A stretch of 7,714 nucleotides of DNA from Halobacteria archaeon (GCA_029932715.1 JAOZPO010000065.1:1-7714), one strand, 5' to 3'. Shown: positions 1 through 5,821, numbered from the stretch's first letter. The notes: generated by a model not told the origin, from the letters alone. Numbers and translations are program-made.

Positions 1-2
1 AA

Positions 3-191
3 GTCGTGTACTTCGCATTCGGATTTGAAGGAATAAACAACGCGGCTGATAGGAATACGGTGATGGATCGGGTTGTGTCGTGGTTGATTGTCAACATTCC
101 GCCTGTTGCAATTGCAAAATCCGACCACAGATACAACAACGTTGGTTCTAAATACTCATGCATGTGTTCGCAATCACGGCAGAGTACGTGA
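3..191 (+). pseudogene. C-terminal remnant of a large extracellular protein, cut by the window edge
   Basis: The frame is open from the left edge, so the start lies outside the window. It reads VVYFAFGFEGINNAADRN followed by a VMDRVVSWL segment. From memory, this style of ending (a hydrophobic strand, then R-x-x-V-M-x-R-V-x-x-W-L) occurs near the end of domains in large archaeal surface proteins, often before PKD or Ig-like repeats; the following IPPVA would fit the start of such a repeat. After about position 130 the frame stops looking like protein (Cys/Ser/Gln-rich, then TGA at 189-191), while a neighbouring frame begins to read as beta-helix. I read this as a frame-broken or recombined surface-protein gene. 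It could instead be a real short C-terminus with an unrelated fragment behind it. Confidence 0.45.
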
Positions 192-352
192 ACATTTCTG
201 TTTCCACTGTTACAGGTTCGATAGTGCACGAAAAAGCGGGAATATACCTTTACGGTGCGAACCATTCCGTTATATCGAATAACAGTATATCAAATTGCTA
301 CTACGGCGTCCGCGTGTCTTCTCTGTTGTACTGCGACATCAAAGATAATTAG
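152..352 (+). pseudogene. Fragment of a parallel beta-helix (NosD-like) repeat protein
   Basis: This frame is shifted relative to the upstream fragment. From about 182 it reads AEYVNISVSTVTGS, then GIYLYGANHSVISNNSIS and YYGVRVSS. The alternation of G-I-x-L/V strands with N-x-I-x-N turns is characteristic of right-handed beta-helix proteins of the NosD/CASH type, usually secreted or surface-bound in archaea. Only about two helical rungs are present and no proper start or Shine-Dalgarno is visible. The frame ends at TAG (350-352). Beyond it the same frame continues with similar-looking residues (AAIYYYIYSNFF) into the 3' end of the opposing thpR gene. The most likely reading is a truncated, frameshifted remnant belonging with the preceding fragment. 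A sequencing frameshift is the main alternative. Confidence 0.5.
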
Positions 353-372
353 GCTGCAATCTATTATTATAT

Positions 373-969
373 CTACTCTAACTTCTTCACATACATATCA
401 TCATAAATAGCTCCTTTCGGCGTGAGCGTGCTCCGCTTCAATTTTAGCTCTTCCACCTGCACCGCTCCTACTTCTACATCCTTCAGCTCCATTATCTTAT
501 CCACCATGCGTACTATTTCGCCCCGCGACCCCGCATGCGAAAACGTCTTCACACGACAGATCGTAACGTGTGCACTGAACCTCTTTTCCATTGGAAATCC
601 CAGAGTGCTCAGCCTTGATTCTACATCATCCTGCAACGCCTTCAACTCTTCCACACCCTTCGTTATTCCCACCCATACAACCCTGATGTTTCTTACCTTT
701 TCCGGCGATGCTTTCGGGAAGTAGCCCACACCACTCAACGCTATTTCAAACGGTTCCTGTTTTATTACTGATAATTCTCCTTTGATTGCCTCTATCTTAT
801 CCTCTGGTACTTCACCCATGAATTTCAACGTTTGATGCGCCTGCCACGGATTCACGAACTTCAATTTTAGCCTGCTCTGATCTACATCCAGATGCATAAA
901 TTGATGCTGCAATTCCTTTAGCTTTCCCCTTATCTCCTTTGACAGGTCCACTGCGATAAACGTTCTCAT
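373..969 (-). CDS. thpR: RNA 2',3'-cyclic phosphodiesterase / 2'-5' RNA ligase, ThpR family
   Basis: A 198-residue soluble protein of the 2H phosphoesterase superfamily. It is expected to open 2',3'-cyclic phosphates at RNA ends, with a reversible 2'-5' ligase activity known for the family. Both catalytic HxTx motifs are present: HQTL (His45, Thr47) and HVTI (His134, Thr136). The N-terminus MRTFIAVDLS matches the usual family opening, and the length is typical (about 180-200). I chose ATG 969 because GGAG lies 7 bases upstream (977-980). A longer frame exists from TTG 1035, but it would add 22 residues that do not resemble the family. The stop is TAG. It is last in the minus-strand cluster, 62 bases after the uppS-like gene, with its own TATA candidate and a strong palindrome in between. 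Confidence 0.95.
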   Translation of the reverse strand: MRTFIAVDLSKEIRGKLKELQHQFMHLDVDQSRLKLKFVNPWQAHQTLKFMGEVPEDKIEAIKGELSVIKQEPFEIALSGVGYFPKASPEKVRNIRVVWVGITKGVEELKALQDDVESRLSTLGFPMEKRFSAHVTICRVKTFSHAGSRGEIVRMVDKIMELKDVEVGAVQVEELKLKRSTLTPKGAIYDDMYVKKLE

Positions 970-1014
970 AACACTTCTCCTTTTTACAAGAAGAAAACCG
1001 GTGCTAAAAGTAAA

Positions 1015-1022
1015 CTTATAAA
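1015..1022 (-). promoter_or_regulatory. TATA-box candidate for thpR
   Basis: The minus strand reads TTTATAAG, close to the archaeal TATA consensus. It is centred about 50 bases upstream of the thpR ATG. A start site roughly 26 bases downstream (near 993) would give a leader of about 25 bases containing the GGAG Shine-Dalgarno. This suggests thpR can be transcribed independently of uppS. The position is sequence-based only. Confidence 0.45.
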
Positions 1023-1031
1023 TTTCTTTGA

Positions 1032-1943
1032 TCAACCTTTCTTTTCCAAAGAAAGGTTGTTTGGTAATGCTTTTCGCTCTAAGAAACGGCTTAACTTTAA
1101 AACCCTTCTAATATTGCTCTTCCTCTTCTCTTCTGCTCGTTCCTGGTATGTTCGTATCGCCCGGAGGAAATCAATGCGCCGGAACATCGGCCAAAACGGT
1201 GCGCAGAAATACGCTGCACATTCATTGCCCAACGCTTGCCAGGGCACGAAATTGCTCAATCTCATCTCTCCGCCTGTTCTTATTATCAAATCCACAGCCG
1301 TCTTCGCTGCCTGTACTGAACCGTCATTCTCCAGCTCGTTTATGTATAAATGCTTTGATACCGTCTCTTCATCTATATCATCCACAGATAGCAGACCCTT
1401 GTTCACTTTAGCCCCTATTACTCGCACGGAATCCACTATCTCCATTCTTCCACTATAGGCTAACGCGATATACAACTTGAATCGCGTATAATGCTCTGTT
1501 GCAAGTTCCGCTTCCCTTATTTCTGCTCTTACCGATTCTGGCAGCAAACTGATATTCCCTATTGCTCTCACCCGCACACCATGTTTATGCACTCGCTCGT
1601 CCTGTCTTATCTTCTCGAACTCCACACGCATCAGCTCAAATAATTGCGCTCGCTCTTCTTCCGTCCTGCAAAAGTTCTCAATAGAAAAGGCATATATCGT
1701 TAGCTGTTTTACACCTAAACCAAAGCACCAGTCTATCACTTTTTCTGTTATACCAGCACCATATTGATACCCCTGCTTCGTTGAAATCCCTATCTTCTTC
1801 GCGTATCTTCTATTACCATCCATGATTATCGCTACGTGCCCGGGCAATTTCCGCTCTAACACCTCCTCTTCCAGCATCTTCTCGTATCCGCCGTATGCCC
1901 GCCCTCGCAACCAGTTACGCAGTGCTTCTATCCTCATGTTCAT
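1032..1943 (-). CDS. uppS: Cis-prenyltransferase (undecaprenyl/polyprenyl diphosphate synthase family)
   Basis: 303 residues. The family adds isopentenyl diphosphate units in cis to an allylic diphosphate; in archaea the long product is thought to become the dolichol-type carrier for protein N-glycosylation. All signature segments are present: HVAIIMDGNRR at residues 36-46 (catalytic Asp42, P-loop-like diphosphate site), FSIENFCR at 86-93, and the C-terminal IRTGGEMRLSNF with following WQ (221-236). The N-terminal 30 residues are a charged extension before the core, as in many archaeal members. There is no membrane segment. ATG 1943 begins 7 bases after the DP1 stop, with a weak GGTG/GATGG purine stretch upstream; ATG 1937 (third codon) is an equally possible start. 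The tight spacing implies co-transcription with DP1. The final residues (NNLSLEKKG) are encoded by a palindrome and may be a later addition. Confidence 0.96.
   Translation of the reverse strand: MNMRIEALRNWLRGRAYGGYEKMLEEEVLERKLPGHVAIIMDGNRRYAKKIGISTKQGYQYGAGITEKVIDWCFGLGVKQLTIYAFSIENFCRTEEERAQLFELMRVEFEKIRQDERVHKHGVRVRAIGNISLLPESVRAEIREAELATEHYTRFKLYIALAYSGRMEIVDSVRVIGAKVNKGLLSVDDIDEETVSKHLYINELENDGSVQAAKTAVDLIIRTGGEMRLSNFVPWQALGNECAAYFCAPFWPMFRRIDFLRAIRTYQERAEEKRKSNIRRVLKLSRFLERKALPNNLSLEKKG
1033..1059. repeat. Perfect 12-bp palindrome with 3-base loop at the uppS 3' end
   Basis: CAACCTTTCTTT (1033-1044) is exactly complementary to AAAGAAAGGTTG (1048-1059), separated by TCC. The hairpin includes the last codons of the uppS-like gene, and its outer arm overlaps two bases of the TGA stop (1032-1034). 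No clear U-run follows on the minus strand (ATCAAAGAAATTT), so it is not a textbook intrinsic terminator. It could be an mRNA 3'-end or processing hairpin, a dispersed palindromic repeat, or a protein-binding site upstream of the thpR TATA box. Confidence 0.85.
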
Positions 1944-1950
1944 CTATCCA

Positions 1951-3432
1951 TCACGCACCTGCACCACCAATTCTGAAGTCCATTACTTTTGCCTTCATTG
2001 AATAAATGTCCACAAGCGTTGCACATCCCGGTACAGGATTTATGTTCAGCTTCTTTTGATACGGTGTTTGTGATTGCCATGTACCGGAGTTCACAAGCAG
2101 CACGCCTCGATATTTCCTTATTCCCACTGTATGTGTGTGCCCGCAATGGAATATATCGGGTACCGGGTCTATCACACCATAGTCATGCCCATCAGGCACA
2201 ATAGAAACACTATTGCCGTATATCGGTGCTACATGCCGTTTCTTTAGCATTTCCTCCATCATTTCGTCTGGTTTTGAATACTGCAGCCGCGATACCGAGC
2301 TGACGAAATCATCGAATGATTGCCCGTGATACATCAGTACTAACCTGCCACCTATTCTTATGTACGCAGGGTTACTCACGAAATACGTATTAGCAGGGAA
2401 GTAGCTCTGTAAGTTCACAGGCAGAGCAGGCTGTGGCTCCACATTTGTAACTGCATCGTGGTTCCCCGGTGCGATCACCACGTGTATATGCGCAGGAATA
2501 CTGTGAAAATACCGCCCTGCAATTTTATATTGCTCCTCTACATCAGTAATTGACAAATCATCTTCCTGCGCCGGATAGACCCCTATTCCATCTACTATAT
2601 CGCCGGCAACAATCAAATATGCAATGTTAATACTTTTGGCTTCTTCTTTCAGCCACTGTATAAAGCTATTCCAGGTCTCTTCCAGAAATGTCTTGCTACC
2701 TACATGCAGGTCGGAAATAAAAACCGCATATACTGACTCTTCAGAATTCTGAGATGGTATGGATAATGAAGATTGTGAAGACGAAGAGGGGATAGGAACA
2801 TCAGGATGTACAACCCTATTACCAAACAGAAAACCGCCTTCTAATAGAGAACCAGTAACGCCTAATATTTCATCCGGGACTATCTCCTCATGAGGATGCA
2901 GGATCACCGGTATATGCCCGGAAGGGTCTTCCAGGTCTACCCTGAGATTACCTTTTGCCGTTTTATTCACTGACGAGACCATTCCGATTACTGAAACCTC
3001 TTCGCCCGGCTTACCATTCTTTATAATTCGTATCTGACGATAGCTCATCCTCCTTTTTACTATATCACTCAATTTCTCGTATCTATAAATAAAATGTGGT
3101 AAGAAATCTTTGTATTCAATACCTCTGCCATTACCGGAGAACGATTTAATTATAGCAGGTGCTGCTTGTCTTTGGAACTCACCTGCTCCCTCTTCTACTC
3201 CATTATTTTTAATACATGTAGCTATCTGTTCGGGGGAGATAACAAATACCGAAGAACCTAACGAATTAGCCACTGTTTCGGCTATATCCGTGATGTTAAA
3301 GTTCCTACCCCCGCATTCTTCCTCATAATGACTTAATAGATCAATAGCCCCCGGCTGTACCTGTAATCCTAAATCTGCAAACCGCTTTACTATTTCTATC
3401 TCCCTGTACTTGCCACTTTTTGACGCTATCAT
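1951..3432 (-). CDS. polB: DNA polymerase II (PolD) small subunit DP1, 3'-5' exonuclease
   Basis: 493 residues. DP1 is the proofreading and accessory subunit of PolD, the family D replicative polymerase of most archaea other than Crenarchaeota, and it pairs with the catalytic subunit DP2 (not in this window). Order: an N-terminal region (1-125), an OB-fold-like segment (about 130-210; VSVIGMVSSVNKT, then DLEDPSGHIPVIL), a Ser-rich linker (about 213-232), then an Mre11-like calcineurin phosphoesterase domain (235-490). Metal-binding motifs are intact: ISDLHVGS (Asp241, His243), AGDIVDG (Asp278), APGNHDAV (Asn324, His325), MYHGQSFDD (His369) and CGHTHTVG (His432, His434), so exonuclease activity is expected. 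ATG 3432 lies 28 bases after the thioredoxin stop. No good Shine-Dalgarno is adjacent, but AAAAGG sits before a small hairpin. The stop is TGA. Confidence 0.97.
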   Translation of the reverse strand: MIASKSGKYREIEIVKRFADLGLQVQPGAIDLLSHYEEECGGRNFNITDIAETVANSLGSSVFVISPEQIATCIKNNGVEEGAGEFQRQAAPAIIKSFSGNGRGIEYKDFLPHFIYRYEKLSDIVKRRMSYRQIRIIKNGKPGEEVSVIGMVSSVNKTAKGNLRVDLEDPSGHIPVILHPHEEIVPDEILGVTGSLLEGGFLFGNRVVHPDVPIPSSSSQSSLSIPSQNSEESVYAVFISDLHVGSKTFLEETWNSFIQWLKEEAKSINIAYLIVAGDIVDGIGVYPAQEDDLSITDVEEQYKIAGRYFHSIPAHIHVVIAPGNHDAVTNVEPQPALPVNLQSYFPANTYFVSNPAYIRIGGRLVLMYHGQSFDDFVSSVSRLQYSKPDEMMEEMLKKRHVAPIYGNSVSIVPDGHDYGVIDPVPDIFHCGHTHTVGIRKYRGVLLVNSGTWQSQTPYQKKLNINPVPGCATLVDIYSMKAKVMDFRIGGAGA

Positions 3433-3433
3433 T

Positions 3434-3452
3434 CCGCATATACACTTTGCGG
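3434..3452 (-). promoter_or_regulatory. Small hairpin in the trx-polB spacer, just before the DP1 start
   Basis: CCGCA and TGCGG form a 5-bp stem with a 9-base loop in the 28-base spacer; the stem ends one base before the DP1 ATG. On the minus strand AAAAGG lies 5 bases 5' of the stem, so folding would bring this weak ribosome-binding candidate close to the ATG. A stem this short can arise by chance. Confidence 0.25.
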
Positions 3453-3460
3453 TGCCTTTT

Positions 3461-3904
3461 TCACAACCATTGCTTCACTTTCGATTCAAGATGAGGCTTT
3501 GGCAAAGCACCCTGTATTACATCTACTGGTTCACCATTTTTAAAGATGAACATCGTTGGTATAGCCATTATTGCAAAGTCCGTAGCTACTTTCGGGTTCT
3601 CATCCACATTCAGTTTACCAAATACTACTTTACCTGCATATTGCTTCGCCAGTTCTTCTATTATCGGTTCAACCATTTTGCATGGTCCGCACCAGGGAGC
3701 CCAGCAATCCACAACGACCAGTGGATATTTTTTTACTATTTCTACAAAGCTATTGTCGCCCATTACCATTGGATGGTCTATTATTCCTTCTCCTCCTTTT
3801 CTCCTCTCTTCCCTTACCTTTATCTTCGCTTCCATTTCACGCATTTTCCGCTCCTTTAACCTCTCTATCTCCAGATCACGAGTTATCCCGCCCTTTTCTT
3901 CCAT
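3461..3904 (-). CDS. Thioredoxin with a charged N-terminal helical extension
   Basis: 147 residues, against about 105 for a classical thioredoxin. The core (about 45-147) is a cytosolic dithiol-disulfide reductant. The active site WCGPC is at residues 71-75 (Cys72, Cys75), the buried acid is Asp66 in VVVDCWAP, and the cis-proline is Pro116 in AIPT. All are canonical, so it should be redox-active. The first 38 residues are almost entirely Glu/Lys/Arg with spaced Leu/Ile/Met (for example LEIERLKERKMREMEAKI), predicted to be a helix or coiled coil; its role is unknown. ATG 3904 is chosen because AGGTGA lies 8 bases upstream (3913-3918), which indicates the extension is translated. It is first in the cluster trx-polB-uppS-thpR, with a TATA box and palindrome upstream. 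The stop is TGA. Confidence 0.95.
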   Translation of the reverse strand: MEEKGGITRDLEIERLKERKMREMEAKIKVREERRKGGEGIIDHPMVMGDNSFVEIVKKYPLVVVDCWAPWCGPCKMVEPIIEELAKQYAGKVVFGKLNVDENPKVATDFAIMAIPTMFIFKNGEPVDVIQGALPKPHLESKVKQWL

Positions 3905-3950
3905 AAGTCATGTCACCTTCTATGTGATTTGTCCATTCAATAAAGTTATG

Positions 3951-3972
3951 AAATCTTAATAGATTTAAATAT
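3951..3972 (-). promoter_or_regulatory. Promoter (TATA box) and palindromic operator candidate for the thioredoxin-polB operon
   Basis: The minus strand reads ATATTTAAATC (TATA core TTTAAAT, 3969-3963). A start about 26 bases downstream, near 3940, gives a leader of about 36 bases with the AGGTGA site. Overlapping the TATA core and extending toward the start site is a perfect inverted repeat, AAATCT-TAAT-AGATTT (3951-3966). A protein bound there would block TBP or polymerase, the usual position of an archaeal repressor operator. About 20-35 bases upstream is a tandem GAAAAGG pair (3992-4005, minus strand). Confidence 0.45.
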
Positions 3973-4096
3973 GCACCCTCAAAACTTAAAACCTTTTCCC
4001 TTTTCACCGTTCTATTGCGCTGTTTGATGATTACATGGCTACAGAACTTGCGGCACTACATGCCATAACCCAACCGTTATAAGCTCTAAAAATAGA

Positions 4097-4173
4097 TGTA
4101 CCGTATTGTGGTTGCCTCTAAACGGTCATCGCCCTCGTTATGAGTGGCATACCGCAGGGACCGTGCAATACGG
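4097..4173 (-). ncRNA. Candidate structured RNA (nested inverted repeats)
   Basis: Three arms nest in order. The outer stem is CCGTATTG (4101-4108) with CAATACGG (4166-4173), 8 perfect pairs. The middle stem is ACGGTC (4122-4127) with GACCGT (4159-4164), 6 perfect pairs. The inner hairpin is GCCCTC (4131-4136) with GAG-T-GGC (4142-4148), one bulged base and a 5-base loop. The order fits one long hairpin with an asymmetric internal loop. On the minus strand, ACA (4099-4097) follows the outer stem after one base, as in archaeal H/ACA guide RNAs. However, I see no proper kink-turn, and the internal loop has only one base on one side. The minus strand is favoured because a TATA box (4256-4263) lies upstream. 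The fold may instead be an mRNA element of the overlapping small ORF, or chance. Confidence 0.3.
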
Positions 4174-4201
4174 CTTGGTATTGTAGCCCTTCATTTGCCA
4201 T
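4118..4201 (-). CDS. Possible 27-residue small protein, unrecognised
   Basis: The translation starts MANEGLQYQAVLHGPCG and ends ITRAMTV before TAG (4118-4120). I do not recognise it; it has no membrane segment and a single Cys. The evidence for a real gene is its expression signals: GGAGG (4211-4215) lies 9 bases upstream of the ATG within GGAGGATGATTACTATG, one of the strongest Shine-Dalgarno matches in the window. A TATA box (4256-4263) is at the distance expected for a start near 4234. After the TAG the same frame stays open for 28 more sense codons to TAA (4031-4033), so it could be a degraded gene of about 56 codons or a readthrough product. thpR and dacZ also end in TAG, so the amber codon seems an ordinary stop here. 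The coding segment overlaps nested inverted repeats, so the transcript may function mainly as RNA. Confidence 0.35.
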   Translation of the reverse strand: MANEGLQYQAVLHGPCGMPLITRAMTV

Positions 4202-4255
4202 AGTAATCATCCTCCGCGCATTCTGCGATGTCATACTACTCTTCGAAAAGGGCGG

Positions 4256-4263
4256 TTATATAT
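4256..4263 (-). promoter_or_regulatory. TATA-box candidate for the small ORF / structured RNA
   Basis: The minus strand reads ATATATAA, flanked upstream by GCGA. It lies between the tes stop (4322) and the GGAGG site (4211-4215). A start site about 26 bases downstream, near 4234, gives a leader of about 33 bases. A second AT-rich stretch (TTTAAATATTAAAAAT) lies between it and tes and may serve as an alternative TATA element or as the A/T-rich transcript end of tes. Confidence 0.45.
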
Positions 4264-4321
4264 TCGCATTTTTAATATTTAAAGATAGCAGTATAACGTA
4301 CATGAAAGTTTCTGGTATCTT

Positions 4322-5821
4322 TCACTCCTCTGCCGCTGCGTTTCGTTTAGCAATTGGCACAGAAAAAGCTTTCTCCACCGAAGGGCGGTGAATGGCATTG
4401 TAGGAGCAGAAGGGGATTATACGTCCATCTGGTGTGGCATAATGAATACCGCACCGTTTAACACGTTCCAAATCGAAATTATAAGCATCCTGGAAGTGCA
4501 TTGCACCGATAAAAAGCGTTTTGCGATGGAACTCAGCAAGAGCATCACGATTACCCTTCTCTAATATATCAGTAAGAGAGGAGAAGTTTTTATTGAATGT
4601 CTTAGGCGCTTTCTCCCGATCTATAAACTTCCCGCCGGACGTTACCAGCTTTGCCATCGTCTTCAATTTACCCATCCTCGATTTCTTTATCTCTTTCGCA
4701 CCCTCCTCTAGGAACTCCATCAGCCCTTCTACATCCACGAATTCCGTTATCGGTATGTACTTACCGTCCTCAATAAACACATACGTTGCGGCACCGCAGT
4801 GCGGATGTACGGTAAACTCCAACTGAGGTTTTCCTTTCCATGCCTCCACGAAATAAGAGAAGGGGACAACAAAAGGCACGGGATAGAAACTTTCACGTGG
4901 TATTTCGCCGTCCGTCTGTTCCTCTAAGAGCTTTATGAAATCAGGAATTGTTATCCTCCCTTGTTTCCTTTCCGACTCGTCTATTCTACCTTCAAAGGAG
5001 ATAGGCTGCACATTCACGCCCCTTACCACATCCAGGTTCTTTACCGCAAACTTTACTATATCGCCTATTTGATGCTCGTTCACGCCTTTCATTAGCGTGG
5101 GCACAAGCACAACACTATGTAAGCCGCCTCGACGGCAGTTCTCAATCGCTTTTATTTTCGTCTTTAACGCTGGTATACCACGTAAAACCCTATACGGCTC
5201 GTCCGTCACACCATCAAATTGTAAATACACGGTATGCAAGCCCGCTTCCTTTAGATCACGACAGAACTGCTCGCTCTTCGCAAGTGCTATTCCATTTGTA
5301 GCAACCTGAACATGAGGGAATCCGATTTTACGTGCCATCTTTATTATATCTGTAATACCTTCTCTTATCGTTGGCTCTCCACCTGCAAATTGAACTGCGG
5401 GGCAAGGCGGGACCTCACTCCTGAGTAGTTTCATCATCTCTTCCAACTGCTTCATCGTCGGCTCGTAGACATAACCAGCAACAGCGGCATTTGCAAAACA
5501 GGTAGGGCATCGCTGGTTGCACCTGTTTGTCAGGTCTATAATCGCGAGCATTGTTGAACTCTTATGCTCCGGGCACAGCCCACAATCAAACGGGCAGCCC
5601 TGTTCTGTCTCTGTTAGCCTAATTCCTGCTTTGCCCTCGTACTGCCAGTTTGCGAATTTGTGATATAGCTCGGCATCTGACCAGTACGTGTCCTCGAATT
5701 CGCCATGCTCTTCACACTTCTTCTTTATCAGTATTTTGCCATTGGATTCATATACTTCCGCATCTATCACTTTTAAACACTGCGGGCACAGTGATTTCGT
5801 TCTCATCTTCCACTCGTTCAT
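4322..5821 (-). CDS. tes: Radical SAM protein, tetraether lipid synthase (Tes/MJ0619) family
   Basis: 499 residues. Tes joins the phytanyl chains of two archaeol lipids by C-C bonds, producing the macrocyclic and tetraether lipids of archaeal membranes; the family was earlier annotated as a radical SAM methylase (MJ0619). Visible metal sites: a rubredoxin-like CPQC (Cys12, Cys15) with Cys36 and His39; CPFDCGLC (Cys76, Cys80, Cys83) for an auxiliary cluster; the radical SAM CNQRCPTC (Cys101, Cys105, Cys108); GGEP at 147-150 for SAM binding; and C-terminal Cys342, Cys457 and Cys472, the last two in RCGIHYATPDGRIIPFCSYN. The order and number of sites fit the known multi-cluster Tes architecture. 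ATG 5821 has AAGGAT 11 bases upstream; ATG at codon 6 is an alternative. It is divergent from gatA. Tes versus a close paralogue with another substrate cannot be decided from sequence alone. Confidence 0.88.
   Translation of the reverse strand: MNEWKMRTKSLCPQCLKVIDAEVYESNGKILIKKKCEEHGEFEDTYWSDAELYHKFANWQYEGKAGIRLTETEQGCPFDCGLCPEHKSSTMLAIIDLTNRCNQRCPTCFANAAVAGYVYEPTMKQLEEMMKLLRSEVPPCPAVQFAGGEPTIREGITDIIKMARKIGFPHVQVATNGIALAKSEQFCRDLKEAGLHTVYLQFDGVTDEPYRVLRGIPALKTKIKAIENCRRGGLHSVVLVPTLMKGVNEHQIGDIVKFAVKNLDVVRGVNVQPISFEGRIDESERKQGRITIPDFIKLLEEQTDGEIPRESFYPVPFVVPFSYFVEAWKGKPQLEFTVHPHCGAATYVFIEDGKYIPITEFVDVEGLMEFLEEGAKEIKKSRMGKLKTMAKLVTSGGKFIDREKAPKTFNKNFSSLTDILEKGNRDALAEFHRKTLFIGAMHFQDAYNFDLERVKRCGIHYATPDGRIIPFCSYNAIHRPSVEKAFSVPIAKRNAAAEE

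Larger units (their letters stand above)
3973..4321. other. Gene-poor gap between trx promoter and tes
   Basis: No conserved protein gene is visible on either strand here. The stretch contains the small-ORF/structured-RNA locus (4031-4263), a tandem purine repeat (GAAAAGG twice, minus strand, 3992-4005), and a plus-strand TTATAAG (4077-4083) about 20 bases before the inverted-repeat block that could drive plus-strand transcription. The plus-strand open frame starting at 4140 runs antisense into the 3' end of tes and has no ribosome-binding site, so I do not treat it as a gene. I found no tRNA, box C/D pair or clear intrinsic terminator. Confidence 0.5.

Noticed and set aside
970..1035. 22-residue N-terminal extension of ThpR from TTG 1035
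   Set aside because: It lacks family similarity, starts with a rare codon inside a palindrome, and contains the GGAG site that serves ATG 969.
4021..4070. Box C/D RNA (TTGATGA at 4024-4030)
   Set aside because: No matching D or D' box (CTGA) is found at a suitable distance.
4031..4120. Pyrrolysine readthrough of the small ORF's TAG
   Set aside because: Two conserved genes here end in TAG, no PYLIS-like evidence is visible, and an open run of 28 codons is not unusual by chance. It is kept only as part of the small-gene finding.
4140..4391. 83-residue plus-strand frame
   Set aside because: It has no ribosome-binding site and runs antisense into the conserved 3' end of tes; no family resemblance.
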